Shown here piece by piece: positions 21,804 through 33,844 of a stretch of 64,000 nucleotides of DNA. Below the pieces are notes generated by a model. That model ran no database searches and was not told the DNA's origin. It saw only the letters and a program-made list of their open reading frames with translations. Each line of letters begins with the position of its first letter. Within the stretch, counting starts at the first letter, position 1. Made by a program: the position numbers and the translations under genes. Origin of the DNA: Spongilla lacustris (Eukaryota; Porifera; Demospongiae; Spongillida; Spongillidae); NCBI GenBank assembly GCA_949361645.1, contig OX442431.1, forward strand, positions 4,415,145 to 4,479,144, read 5' to 3'.

Positions 21804-21827
21804 CAGAGATAATATATATTATCTCTG
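21804..21827. mobile_element. 24-bp mobile palindrome with 7-bp target duplication ATTTGGA
   Basis: A perfect palindrome, CAGAGATAATAT followed by its own reverse complement, flanked on both sides by ATTTGGA (21797-21803 and 21828-21834). The arm is the outermost part of the terminal inverted repeat of the 1,229-bp elements at 28888 and 36785, so this is that family reduced to two fused ends. Confidence 0.8.
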
Positions 21828-21834
21828 ATTTGGA

Positions 21835-22139
21835 CCAGCTCCTACATGTAAGCAGATCGAAATAGTACTATTACTATCGGCGATATATTATAATGCAGTT
21901 GCTATCTTTAATTACGATTTTACAAGAATGTTGGATCGATGACCGTATATGCGTAATTTAGGGATTTTTCAATGCAAAAAGGCCCTACGGGGGAGCTTGC
22001 AGCGCTCCCTCACACGGCAGACGGGCAGGAAGGGTTCCCCCCCCCCTCCCGCACGCTCCCCGGGGCGGCTCCGCGTACTGGTTTTCCCCACCCCTTGTTC
22101 CCACAGCACGCACCCTCCCTAACCATTATTCCTGAGAGT
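21835..22139. other. Junction sequence upstream of dynein copy B
   Basis: AT-rich sequence to about 21975, then 160 bp unusually rich in C and G (GGCCCTACGGGGGAGCTTGC, CCCCGGGGCGGCTCCGCG) running into the truncated exon 18 of copy B. No ORF or known element recognised. Confidence 0.4.
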
Positions 22140-25029
22140 TGGAGAAGAACCCTCGCAGGAAGTCATTTGACTGGCTTCCTGACCAGAGCTGGGAGGACAT
22201 CATGAAGCTGACGTCTGTACTGCCAGAGAAGTTTGGTTCTCTGGCAGAGGATGTTGAGAGAGGGGAGGCAGCCTGGAAGGAGGTGAGGGGAAAAGGTTAC
22301 TTCTTGTTGGACAGGTTCCATAAGACCTGTGTGTTTGGTGGCTTTGTTCTTCCTTAAAGTGGTTTGACTTGGACGCTCCAGAGTCAGTCCCATTCCCAGG
22401 CCGATATGCAGAGGGCCTCTCAGATCTCCAACAACTGATGCTGCTGAGGTGCTTCAGGATAGACAGGGTGTACAGGGCTATTACCAACTTTGTTACTGGC
22501 CGCATGGGAGAGCAGTTTGTTACGCCTCCTGTTGTGAGCCTGGAGAGTATCTATGACCAGTCCACCAACAACTCACCCATTGTGTTCATCCTGAGTCCTG
22601 GTTCGGACCCAGCTGGGGACCTGGGAAAGTTGGCTGATGTACTTGGATATGGTGGCAACAAGCTGAAATTCCTTGCCATGGGACAGGGGCAAGAAAAGGT
22701 ATGGAAATGTGTGTGTGTGTTTGTGTGTGTGTGTTTGTGTATGTGTGTTTGTGTTTGTGTGTTTGTGTGTGTGTTTGTGCATGTGTGTTTGTGTGTATGT
22801 ACTTGTACATGTATGTGTGTTTGTGTGTGTGAATCTTGCAGGCATGTAGTGTGTCAGTGAAGCATGTTACTGCCTCCTCACAGGTTGCCCTTCAGCTGCT
22901 GGACACAGCTGCATCACGAGGCCACTGGCTCATGCTCCAGAACTGTCACCTTCTGGTGAGGTGGCTGAAGGACCTAGAGAAGGCTTTGGAGCTGCTCACA
23001 AGACCACACCCAGACTTCAGGCTGTGGCTGACCACTGCTCCTACACCTGATTTTCCTATTGGCATCTTGCAGAGGTCCCTGAAGGTGGTCACAGAACCGC
23101 CCAATGGGCTTACGAAACACCTACTACAAAATCAGTTCATCATCACTGAAGGATTGTCCCCATTCTGCATTCAAACCACTTGTCTATACACTGGCTTTTT
23201 TCCATGCTGTTGTACAGGAACGAAGAAAATATGGGAAAGTGAGTTGGTAACATGTAATGTACTGGTACATACCCTCCTGAATGTCATAGCCACACCCACA
23301 ACCAACCAAAACTGATCACACTCACATTCCACTGTTCCAATGAAGATTACTGAGACCATGCACTCAATCCCATAATCCCTATACTGTCATAACTATTAAA
23401 TAATTACTACTAAGTGTATTTCCTTATTTATTCAAAATGTAATAAGTTCCATTTAATAAACACTATGTAGGAGCAACGAATGTAGTTAAGTAGTTAATTG
23501 GCTGGTTTGAATAAAAAATGCTGCGTTTTCCTGTCATTATAATCCTTGAATGCCACACTTCCTTTAAAGTACATGTAAGACCAAATTTGGACAATCCTCT
23601 ACAAAGGTTGGAGTCTTTTTATGATCTCTTATGAGCTCAATGCTGTACGTCTTGTGGGTCCCGGTGGATCCCCCAACTTTGTTTTCTATCCCCTACATGT
23701 ACCTTCAGTTTTGATATGTTCTATTGTTCACTGTGATCATTTCATCAAATAGGTTGGATGGAATGTGTCATACGATTTTAATGAGTCTGACTTCCGTGTG
23801 TGCATGGACATCTTGAGGACCTACCTTAACAAGTCCCATGAAAATGGAGATGCAAAGATACCCTGGGGCTCCCTCAAGTACCTGATTGGCGAGGTGGGGA
23901 GTGCCACACGGTGCTAATTCCAATAACAGCACACCCATTGCCTTGCAGGTGATGTATGGTGGACGTGCCATTGATGATTTTGACAGAAGAGTACTGAGGA
24001 TATACATGGATGAGTACATGGGTGACTTTATCTTTGACACCTTTCAACCTTTCCACTTCTACCACAATGCTGAAGTGGACTATCTGATCCCTCCTGATGG
24101 CCAGCGGGATAACTACTTGGAGGCCATCGACACCCTCCCCTTGGCCAATACCCCCGAAGTGTTTGGACTCCATGCCAATGCAGAGATTGGGTACTTCACT
24201 ATGGCTGCAAAGGAGATGTGGGCCCAGCTGGTGGAGCTGCAACCACAGACTGGGGAGTCTGGTGGTGGAATTAGCAGAGAGGAATTCATTGGCACCATTG
24301 CATCAGACATTCAGGTAAGAAGCTCTTGTCTCCCTCCCCCTCCCCTCACACCCCTCACACTCTCCCTCCCTCACCCTCCCCTCCCCTCACCCTCCCCTCC
24401 CCTCACCCTCCCCTCCCCTCACCCTCCCCTCACCCTCACCCTTCCTCCCCTCCCCCTCACCCTTCCTCCCCTCCCTCCTCCCTCCCCTTCCACTGCATGA
24501 CTACTATTAACCTTTCCATGTCCCTTTTGTTGGCTACTCTCATGGCCCCTTCTCTTTAGGCCAAGCTCCCTGAACAGTTCAAGCTGGATGTGATTCGCAA
24601 GAAGTTTGGTGAGGTGATAACTCCGACCACTGTAGTGCTACTGCAGGAGCTGGAGAGGTTCAATACGCTCATCAAGAGGATGGAGGTGTCTCTGGCAACT
24701 CTGAGGAAGGTATCACTGTCATTTGAGGTGTGCTCTGAGCAAGCTGATGCAATGCTTCTCTGACGTACATGTAGGCATTGACTGGTGAGGTGGGTATGAG
24801 TGTGGAGCTAGATGAGCTGGCCAAGTCTTTATACAATGGCCACATTCCTTCTATTTGGAGAGCACTGGCACCTGCCACACGAAAGTTGCTGGGCAGCTGG
24901 ATGGTGCACTTCCTTAGGAGAAATGCTCAGTATTCAGAGTGGGTAAGGTGTATGGACAGTGTGTTTGTGATGCTTATGTGTAGGAGGTGTTGATGTGTGC
25001 ACCTATTGATAATCATGGTGCTTGATGTC

Positions 25030-25110
<81 letters not shown>

Positions 25111-26737
25111 CCATGTCTGCTCTATTCTCCAGGTAAATGAACGGGAACCTTATGTGATGTGGCTTTCTGGGCTCCACATTCCTGAATCCTACCTCACAGC
25201 TCTTGTGCAGGCAACCTGCAGGAAGAATGGTTGGCCTCTGGACAGGTCCACCTTGTATACTGCTGTCACTGAGGTACATGCCGTGTCCCATTGTATGTGT
25301 GCCAGTGTGTCATGTTTAATGTTCATGTGTGCATGCAGAATACTTAAGTATGCTACAACAAAACGAAGGCTTTTTGGATGTTGGACTTTGTGAACAACAT
25401 AAAATAATGTACATGTACATTTGTTTTGTTTCCATGGTAACTGTTCAATGCGGTAGATATAAAAAAATACACTTCTTGAATTCAGTAAAGTGCTACAGAT
25501 TATTTGTAGGAAGTGAAGAAGTACAGCTAGCTGCTCATCTAAAGCACCAGCTGAACTACTGCACTAACCTTTGCATGGTACATGCTGTGCTCCATGTGTA
25601 GAGGGTATGCTATATATATATATATAATTATATAATTATATATATAATTATAATATTATATTTATATATTTTCAAGCAGAGACATACTGGATTGGAACTA
25701 TCACAATCTTAGAAGTGTAAGGTAGATATCTAAAAACCCTAATCTCCAGCTCTAAGTTGTAGTAAAGAGATAATTATGCAACGCATCCTAAAATTTAAAG
25801 TCTACTCATGGATATCCATAGTCACTCAAAGCATGCATGAAATTTGGTACCTCTGGATGGTAGTTATGTGCCCACAACATGTGTGTGTGGGGGGGGGGGG
25901 GGGGTTGCCAATAATGTTCAATGATGGTGTGTCATTTTACTCAGATGGGTTTTGGCCCACTGTAGACAATTGCACACAACACCTCATTACCCAAACTGTG
26001 CAGTGTCTGTGCCAATACATGTACAACATAAAGGTATCATGGTATACTTATGCAAGTACCCCAGGTTGCAATACTGTGTGCGTGATAGTGATATGTATGC
26101 GTGCATGTGTGTATGAGTGTGTCCTGTGTACATTGTACGTGTGTCATGTGGGAGGCGTGTTGCACATGTTTATGTCTGTGTGTGATCAACAATCATGGCA
26201 AGGTGTGTTACAACAAAGGTGCATGTGCAATGTAGTTATCAAGTCAACTGTTCCTCTCCCCTGGCAGTACACAAGTCCAGAGCAGGTCACTGAGCAGGCT
26301 CCCTCTGGCTGCTATGTCAGTGGCCTCTACTTGGAAGGTGCTAGGTGGGATTTGAAGAACAACTGTCTTCAGCGCTCACATCCCAAAGTTCTGATTGAGG
26401 AACTACCAATACTGAGGATCATTCCAATTGAAGCACACCGACTGAAGCTTGTGGTAAGAGAATTAATGTGACTGGGGTGGGGGGGGGGATAATGATTTAT
26501 CATATTCAGGCTGCATGTGATGCTTTTTATGTTTATACAAGTGTTCTACACACACCACACCACATCACATGTGTCAATGTCTCTCCATAGAACACATTCC
26601 GAACACCAGTATACACCACTTCCGATCGTCGTAACGCCATGGGGATTGGACTGGTATTTGAAGCAGACCTGGCCACTGAAGAGCACATTTCGCACTGGGT
26701 GCTCCAAGGAGTGTGCCTCGTACTTAACACCGACTAA
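22140..26737 (+). pseudogene. DNAH10: DNAH10-like dynein heavy chain, copy B: 5'-truncated, frameshifted
   Basis: The copy begins inside exon 18 at a sharp breakpoint (TGGAGAAGAACC, matching 9339 onward). Segments: 22140-22282, 22360-22698, 22884-23238, 23753-23893, 23949-24314, 24560-24709, 24775-24942, 25133-25273, 26268-26453, 26591-26737. Introns are retained at the same positions, so this is a DNA-level copy, not retroposed. Exon 20 has lost 11 bp at about 23112: copies A and C read GGGCTTAAGTTGAACCTGCG where B reads GGGCTTACG. This shifts the frame before [13 protein letters not shown] and removes the rest of AAA6 and the C-terminus. A missense change (Pro to Ser after PRRK) lies near the breakpoint. 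Without upstream exons or a promoter it cannot encode a motor. Homology continues only about 80 bp past the stop. Confidence 0.92.
25032..25110 (+). repeat. (GT)n microsatellite, intron of copy B
   Basis: About 78 bp of pure TG. The homologous tracts in copies A (about 12509-12560) and C (about 53986-54028) are shorter and interrupted. Confidence 0.92.
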
Positions 26738-26819
26738 CACTACTATTCTGTTGTGCATTTTTTTGTCCACTCATCAGTGTATGTGCTGTCTTCCGCTAAG
26801 TTTATAATCTCACTATGTA

Positions 26820-27900
26820 TATTTCCGTATAATATCTATGGTATTGTTGAGAATCAACATTGGGCGGATGCAGTTATAGTGCATGTAGTCTCGTTCCAGA
26901 CCCAAGTACGTCACAGCTGCAGATGGCGTTTTTTAATGATATTCATGATACGGCACAAATCCTATATGAGAGTTACTGCCGTAACTCACGATATAATTAA
27001 TGTATAATTAGCGCACGTGAGCTATACATTTCTACGGAGAGTTCACCGTGCACTTCGTGAAGTTGCTAAACAGCTTATTCTTATTGCTTATTCATTGTTA
27101 GTACTATATATATTTTAGTTCTGTAAACGGCGAGATATGTAGTAGGCTGGTATTTATACGTAAATCTAAATGCATTCCAAAATGCTAACCCGTGGTCGTA
27201 ATAGAGCGATTCTTTCCGCAGTTATTTTGATTGGTGCGCTAGTATTAATACCCATCAAAGTTGAATGCACCTTGCTGCAAGCTTTTAGAGACGATGATAA
27301 ATTTTAACATAGCAAAGAAAGTATGTAACGTACAATGGCGAATGTAAATCTGCGATGAAGCACATGCAGCTGCAGCCCTTTAAAAACCACAATAGCCTGG
27401 GAACCAGAACGTAACGGAGTACGTGGCACGCATTTATTGGTTATAATTGCCTCCGTTTCTAATCCCCCTATACATGCACAATCTAAAATTGGAATGTGTA
27501 CAAAAAATATTTTCGCGCGCCAATGTCACACTGTTCACTGCTTGAAGTATACTGAGGTCATCTGCCGGGAATCAGTGTGATGGTAAATTTTAAGTGGCTC
27601 AAATAGCAAAGAAAAGCGCATGCATGTACCAACACAGCCATTTAAATCCGCAAAACCACAATAGCCTGCAGGAACCAGAGTGGCACACATTTATTAGTGG
27701 TGATTGCCTTAAAATCTGTGGAAAAATTAGAATGTGTAGTACAAAAAATTTCGCGCGCGCCCCTCCCCTTAAAATCTGTGGAAAAATTAGAATGTGCAGT
27801 ACAAAAAATTTCGCGCGCGCCCCTCCCCTTCATTAATCATTCATGTGGAACCCCCCCCCCCCCCCCTCGCCAAAATCCTGCATCCGCCCCTGTATAACTA
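26820..27900. mobile_element. Degenerate transposon-derived block with tandem duplications and a hAT-like right end
   Basis: Two diverged copies of about 330 bp (near 27290-27540 and 27580-27720) share AAATTTTAA, ATAGCAAAGAAA, CCACAATAGCCTG and GGAACCAGA. A 59-bp unit (CCTTAAAATCTGTGGAAAAA through CGCGCGCGCCCCTCC) is tandemly duplicated at 27709-27828. The end CCAAAATCCTGCATCCGCCC then CTG at 27872-27894 mirrors CAGGGGCGGATACAGGATTT at 62652, a typical hAT MITE terminus. At 26889 GTCTCGTTCCAGACCC is a solo end of the 16268 family. No intact ORF. Confidence 0.5.
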
Positions 27901-28656
27901 GAGGTCAACGATGTGATTGATTGAACCATTAAAATAAAACTTAGTTCGTGCCCAGTCCTATTTTCTCCTCGTGGTCTCGTACCCAGACCCTCAAACCGCA
28001 GCTGCGGATGGGTTACATCACAGCTGTGTCATTTCAACGCGACATTGCAGGCATGCATTTTTTGATAGAATTCATGCATGAAAGTTACGCGCTCAATACA
28101 TGTAATTTGATGTAAATAATGGACGTCGATGCAATCTCCTTAGACAACTCAATCAATACTGGCATGGAGCAAGTGCAAGACTCCAATATGTATTTACCAT
28201 AGAGAAATGGTGCTGTATGAACTGTTGAAAATAGGATTTAGCGTTCGGAAGATATAACGACTCAAACAAGAAGCATTTTTATGACACGATTATTTTATAA
28301 TGTTATACCAAATTATTTTACCATTCAAAAGGCATACCGTATTAGCCAATTATCTGAATTGTGTCCATGGCATATGGCCAGCCGCAATCAGCCTTAACCT
28401 TTTTACCCGGTTTAATAACTGACTCGGACAAGCGTGCAAATGAAAGTAAGCTTTGCGACGAGAGGAATATTTCAAAAAGTGAGACGACGGATTAGCACCT
28501 TCAATCCAAAAAAACATCAAGAATGACTTCCAATTTTGTCTCCAGCCCCAACACATGCAGTGGCAGATGTCACAGTGCCATTTAGATTTATTTTGTAGTA
28601 TAGCATGGGGAGTACGTACGGCCTACGCCTACTGTGGGATTATTGGGGTCCATAAG
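27901..28656. other. Intergenic sequence, no gene seen
   Basis: One solo transposon end (GTCTCGTACCCAGACCC with GCAGCTGCGGATGG, 27974-28013). The rest has no ORF with recognisable content. Confidence 0.5.
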
Positions 28657-28864
28657 ATTACACGGCCAATTCTTACGCTAAGTGAATCAGATCCGCTACC
28701 CAAAGGTCGTGATTCAGCCGTGAAGCGGACTTAATTTCCAATAGAATTCAATAGTATTCGGAACAAGGTCAGTAAATTTCAGGAAATTAAGTCCGCTTCA
28801 TGACTGAATCACGACCTTTGGGTAGCGGATCTGATTCACGTAGCGTAAGAATTGGCCGTGTAAT
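28657..28864. mobile_element. 208-bp hairpin MITE
   Basis: Two arms of about 80 bp (left ATTACACGGCCAATTCTTAC, continuing through GAATCAGATCCGC and GAAGCGGACTTAATTTCC) form a near-perfect inverted repeat around a loop of about 45 bp. No clear target duplication. It sits just outside the 1,229-bp element that begins at 28888. Confidence 0.75.
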
Positions 28865-28887
28865 AGTAATCTGTTCTATGATGATAC

Positions 28888-30116
28888 CAGAGATAATATA
28901 TAAAGGGATTGGAAACGCATCACGTGCGCCCATAGAGTCTATGCTTGACCGTGCGTACCATCCGACCATGTGTGAATCGCACGTGTTGTAAAGTGTGAAA
29001 CGGGGTCTAAAAATCGACTGTTTGTTCCAACCAAGAAGAGAAGGGACTTTTCACTGCTGTGGGAAGGTAGGCTACTACAGGCACCTCGTGCTGCTCTATT
29101 TTAAAACGGCTAAAAGTGTTCTATCGCGCTTTTTAAAAGCGTTATTTGGCCAAAATGGCGATTGTCCGTAGTGCCTTTTTTTGTGGGACAAAATCTTAGG
29201 AATCCCGAGTCTCTTCATTCTGAAAATCACTACAAAACATGCTAGGTGATTGAACTTTTGCGTGGTGTGGTTTGTTTGTAGCGACTATGCTCGGAACTGA
29301 GCCAGTACAATGTCGGGTAGGGTAATTTTGTGGGACAGTTCACCCTTCATCGAGCACGTCAGGTACCTAAAACCTATATTGTCTTGTAGCTGTTGCGTCA
29401 TATTTTTGCGTCCAAATGCTTTTACGTATAAGTCACGAATGCTACACGGCATGCGCTTCTTCAAAGGTGATGGGTAAAAGAAAATTTAAACTGGGGAGAA
29501 CCAAGGAACGCGCGAAGCATTCGTTTATAGTGTCCATTGAACGCAAGAATGTCAGTGTTCACGTTTCCTCTATAGCTATTACAAGATATCAACTTGAGGC
29601 TAGAGTTGATCCATCGCCGTCGACTTGCACTGTCTCTGTGCCAGTCATATCAGAAGGTGTTGTTCAAACTGGACAGTGGCTGGTCAGCTTGTTCTAATCT
29701 GTTTTGTTGATGTTCAATGGATTGAGTGTGTGTGTCCTTTGAGATTTTTGTTGCTATTGAACTTGAAATACGTACATGTAACCATCTGCATGCTTGTCAG
29801 CCTGTAAACCTGTCATCAGTTGTAAGACTAGTAACACCAGCAATCAAGAGCAAATTATGTGTTTGTTGTATTGGTCAATGCTCAGTGCAGGCTGGTCCAA
29901 GAGCACCTTACTGGACATGGGCATTAGGAAGTATAAGGACAAGAAAAAACACAGAACTGACTGAGGAAGCAAATTGTAGTATACACGTACATGTGCATTG
30001 AAAAAAACGTCCACAGCTCTTGTGGGTTTGATACACCTATAAGGATTCGGTACGGATGGCACGCGTTAATATGTGATAAGTGGGCTCATTTCCAATCCCT
30101 TTATATATAATCTCTG
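28888..30116 (+). mobile_element. 1,229-bp element, copy 1, 7-bp target duplication ATGATAC
   Basis: Inverted ends start CAGAGATAATATATAAAGGG with ATTGGAAA following; the right end is the complement (CCTTTATATATAATCTCTG). ATGATAC is at 28881-28887 and 30117-30123. A second copy of identical length lies inverted at 36785-38013. The interior has one 93-codon ORF (29416-29697, with GKRKFKLGRTKERAKHSFIV) and an overlapping open stretch in another frame with CVCCIGQCS and YWTWALG; neither is recognised as a transposase, so the element looks non-autonomous. P and Dada superfamilies are reported to make 7-bp duplications and hAT usually 8 bp, but the superfamily is not established here. Confidence 0.8.
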
Positions 30117-30123
30117 ATGATAC

Positions 30124-30451
30124 ATTGTATTTATCCACCACTTATGAATAAAAAGCAATGAAAAAAGTAAAGAAAATTTACATCAGTATACATAGATCAC
30201 CTCTTCTTTTAATTTCACCTTTGATTATATAAATTATATCTAACAATGATATTGATGCAGCATATTGACTGTGTTTTTATAGAATTCTAATGCTTTTTAG
30301 TTACTTTTCCTATTAGAGAATGCTACTATGCTTTATGATGCATCTAGCTGTTTAATGCATGCATAACATTCACTATTCCAGTCACATAATTTAATGACTC
30401 TCTGAGTGTACAGTGTGTTAGTTCATTACTGCATGCATAACATATAAAGAC
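30124..30451. other. 3' flank of the minus-strand gene
   Basis: AT-rich and non-coding. On the minus strand an ATTAAA hexamer lies at 30390-30395, about 55 nt after the stop at 30452, and could serve as a variant poly(A) signal. Confidence 0.4.
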
Positions 30452-32250
30452 TTAATCAAAGAGTTGCTGGGAAAATTCATTACAGTCTGCCGGTAGCTTC
30501 TGCAGTTCCTCCTGGAAGTTCTTGAGTTTTTGAGAAAATGAATTGAAAACAAGCTCTGAAAGTTTGATATATATTTTTTTCAGGTCAGTTTTTGTTTGTT
30601 CCTGTCTAAGGTAAGTAATAATACATTTTTGGATTCTTTCTGCCTCAATGGGAAGGCCTTGTACTTTACACTTTAGAGCACTGAGAGTGGCATACCACAC
30701 CAACACAACCTTAGATGAATAGCTACATGTAGCTTGATCATAGTTTAAAGGACTTCCCAAAGCCATAACATCCACACCCACAATATCTGATAAAGCAGTG
30801 CTGTTCTCAGCAATCTGATCTTTATGGGCCATGAAGAGAACGTCAACAATATGTGCATATGGTGCTATATCCTGTGTAGGCAATAGACAGACATACAGCA
30901 TAGCCAATAACCAAGTAAACATTGGTAATGTGCACCGAAACAAGTACAGTGTATCTTCCAGAATGTCAAATTGTTTCATTGTTGAGTCCTTTCTTAGCTG
31001 GACAGCATCTGGGCTTACTAATTCTGATGCAAATGAGCATAGTTTATCCAAAACAATGCGTGCATGTAAGCCAAGATGATGCTTAGTTGTGCTGGAAACT
31101 GGACTTAATTTGGTCTGAGAAAGGAAAGTATCAAATAATTCAGAGCACTTTTGAAATCCCAAAATTTGAGTTGCTGTAATTTTGTGATCACTATCAGAAT
31201 GGTAAAAGTCAATTGCATTCCTATATATTTTGAAGAAATCAGACAAATTTGAAATATAAAATATCATTTCAGACATATCTGTTTCTATCAATCTGTGTTG
31301 TTTTGAAACTGACATCAACATCGACATGAACAGACTATCAAAGCTATCACTCCTGATAGCTTCATCGCTGCCAACTGAATTCAAGGTTCCCCATGCTTCT
31401 TTGTATGCTGTTTTTTTTGCTTCAATTAACTGACATTTCCTTTGCAACATCTGACTTGGGTCTTTCAAGCTATCAGGGATGCTTGGAAGTGGCTGAGTCT
31501 TGCAAAAGTGATTTCCTGGTTACAACAAATCATACCTTACTCATAAACATAAACATTGTTGAAACCATGCCATATCACACACATTGGTACTGAGGGTTTT
31601 TCCATCAATCCCTTAACTATACTCTGTTAAGATGCATTGAGGAAATCACATGCATTGAATTGCACACATTTTGTTGAAAAATTTTGACTGTGAAAATCCG
31701 ATTCTCATGCTGAATGGTTCAAGCAGTCAAAAAAAATATTACAACTTCTATAAATTGGGGCATTATAACTGGAAAGCATATACCTCCTTTTCAGGCCGGT
31801 TAAACCAAAACGAATTTTCAAGGCATTTTATAGGGTGCAATAAAACCTGGGTGCACACTTTCAACCAACTTGGCAATTCGTTATTTGTAATCATAACTTT
31901 ACAAGTGAGTACAGAAACTGCACATGTCCCAATAACATCTGACATTATATTGATGATACTTTACCTGCCAGGGCAGTTCTCATACATTTCACCAAGTCTT
32001 CATTTCTAGGAATTGTACCCAACACTTCTAAAAAGATGTGGAAATTATTCTTGCATGCTTCAATAGCTCTCTGTACAGCAGGGAGGAGATGATCCATCCT
32101 CTCAAATACACTGAAATTCAAATCATCAATTTTAGCTTTCTCAGTTTTAGTAATCAAATGTTTGCTAAACAGTAATGCAGTAATATCACTGGGGTTAACT
32201 ACGTCCCGAAGTTCTGGACAGTACTGCTCAAATGTTGCTACTTCTGCCAT
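30452..32250 (-). CDS. Two-exon gene: CARD/death-fold-like N-terminus plus helical domain
   Basis: Exon 1 is 32250-31965 (donor GTAAAG) and exon 2 is 31515-30452 (acceptor ACCAG). The junction splits a Gly codon and the exons total 1,350 bp, giving 449 residues in one frame. Residues 1-95 (MAEVATFEQYCPELRDVV..., SKHLITKTEKAKI, NNFHIFLEVLG) have the helix pattern and FHIFLEVL-type motif of death-fold/CARD domains, which are numerous in sponge genomes. Residues 100-449 are helical with no recognised domain; a Cys- and Leu-rich stretch (LPMFTWLLAMLYVCLLPTQ) may be a buried helix. No signal peptide. The start is the first Met of the domain; an acceptor-like TTCCCAG just upstream suggests a 5' UTR exon. 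A role in innate-immune or apoptotic adaptor signalling would follow if the domain call holds. It lies between two inverted 1,229-bp elements. Confidence 0.6.
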
Positions 32251-33844
32251 TGGCCCTGGGAAGAGATGGAGTATATCACAAAAGGGTATATGCCCCTAAT
32301 GATGGGCCTAGATGCTCACAAGCTAAAATCTCCTGAAAGTATAAATTTAAATGTATATCAGTGTAGGTTTTGTAAACATTGATTGAATGAAAATTAACAA
32401 CCATGATACATATTCTGAATGGGGAAGTATGCAGGCTCTTGATCCAAGATCAAGAAATTAACAGCCAGTCTATACAAATAATTTCATTATTACGCGTTTC
32501 TTTATTGCTCAGTATTACAAGAATGTACTAGTGTATATGTGTGTCAGTTCTTATGAGATTCCGACATATTTATGCAGCCTTACACGAATCTTACGACTTG
32601 ACTGTAAAGGTCATATGTTGATGCTTATTCATTCCTATTTTGATGTACACGTACCGGGTCTTTAAATGTATTCAAGCCTGAAGGGTAATTAGAGTGATTA
32701 TTTATGTATATCACTCTTATGTCGCTAATTTAATCTTAAGGGACTCTTAATGACCATTATAAAAATGGTAGATCTTAAATGACTTACTCTTTCGTAACTA
32801 AAAGAACCTAAACTCTTATCTAGATCTCACAGAGGGTTGCAACTAGTCTAGTCGTTTAATTAAAATTAGCTTGGGCTGTACAGTAATCATCATCACATGA
32901 TTTCGGCAGAACAATATGGCTTCCCCTTGCGACAGTGGTAATGTCATATACCCACACCCCATGCTATAATATAGGAAACAAGGTATAGTATGTTACATTG
33001 CAATTTGGTAGGATCGTAGAACTAAAAGTCCTGAAAATTTGCAAATGAAGAAGCCTATTTGTAAATGTAGGACTGCTAGCTGTAGGATCCTACCAAACCT
33101 CACCATATAACATACTGTACCTCAGTACATGTACCTCGTTTCCTAGCTTTATGTACCACCAATCCTATATACCACCAATCACTTTCTCAATAGAGAATTT
33201 TTTTATTTACTTGTTCCTCCACCAGGAGTATTGATATATACATGTATAGCAGTTGGTTTAAAACCTGGCAGCACAGGAGTGTTCAATATTTCCTAGCTTG
33301 TTCATAATTGCTAAAGCTTGGGCTTGTGGTGTATTTATTGCAATGCATAGCACACTTGGATTCAGAGCTTTATTATTATTGGGTGAGCTGAGTATGTTTT
33401 TCCGCTGTTTTGTTATTTCTATTTTCTGAACATTCTTTGTCCACTTTGGTGCAACTTTTTGCAATTCCATGAATTTGAATGATTGCACAAATTTTAGTCT
33501 GTTTTTCCAAACTTAGAAATAATAAACAAACATTTGAAAAATTGGTATGGGAGTTCGGAATGGAATTAGACTTCCAAATAAGCACACCGATATCTGGGTT
33601 GTTGTTAGCCCCACAAAGCCACATGCATATCACTAAAAACCACACCCATATCTCCGTGTTATTATTGTGCATTACATTGTGACATACACAAGTCGCTTTG
33701 TTTACTTAAACTTGCCACTAGCCTAATGGGTTCTCCATGCACGAGGCAGTACATATTCATTCAAAATGACACAATGTTTAGTAACAGAGAGAATCGTTAT
33801 AAGCTTATTGAGGATTCGCGTACTTCCGTCTCCATGTGCAAATT
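32251..33844. other. Upstream region of the minus-strand gene
   Basis: Low-GC sequence. A 98-codon minus-strand ORF (33672-33376) and its shadow show no recognisable domain and are probably chance. An inverted TATA-rich pair (GTAGGATCGTAG/CTGTAGGATCCTACC) lies at 33009-33095. UTR exons of the gene at 30452-32250 could lie here but cannot be placed. Confidence 0.4.

Noticed and set aside
29416..29697. 93-codon ORF as a transposase
   Set aside because: Identical in both 1,229-bp copies, but too short and without DDE/D or zinc-finger features that I can see; kept only as an unassigned ORF within the element.
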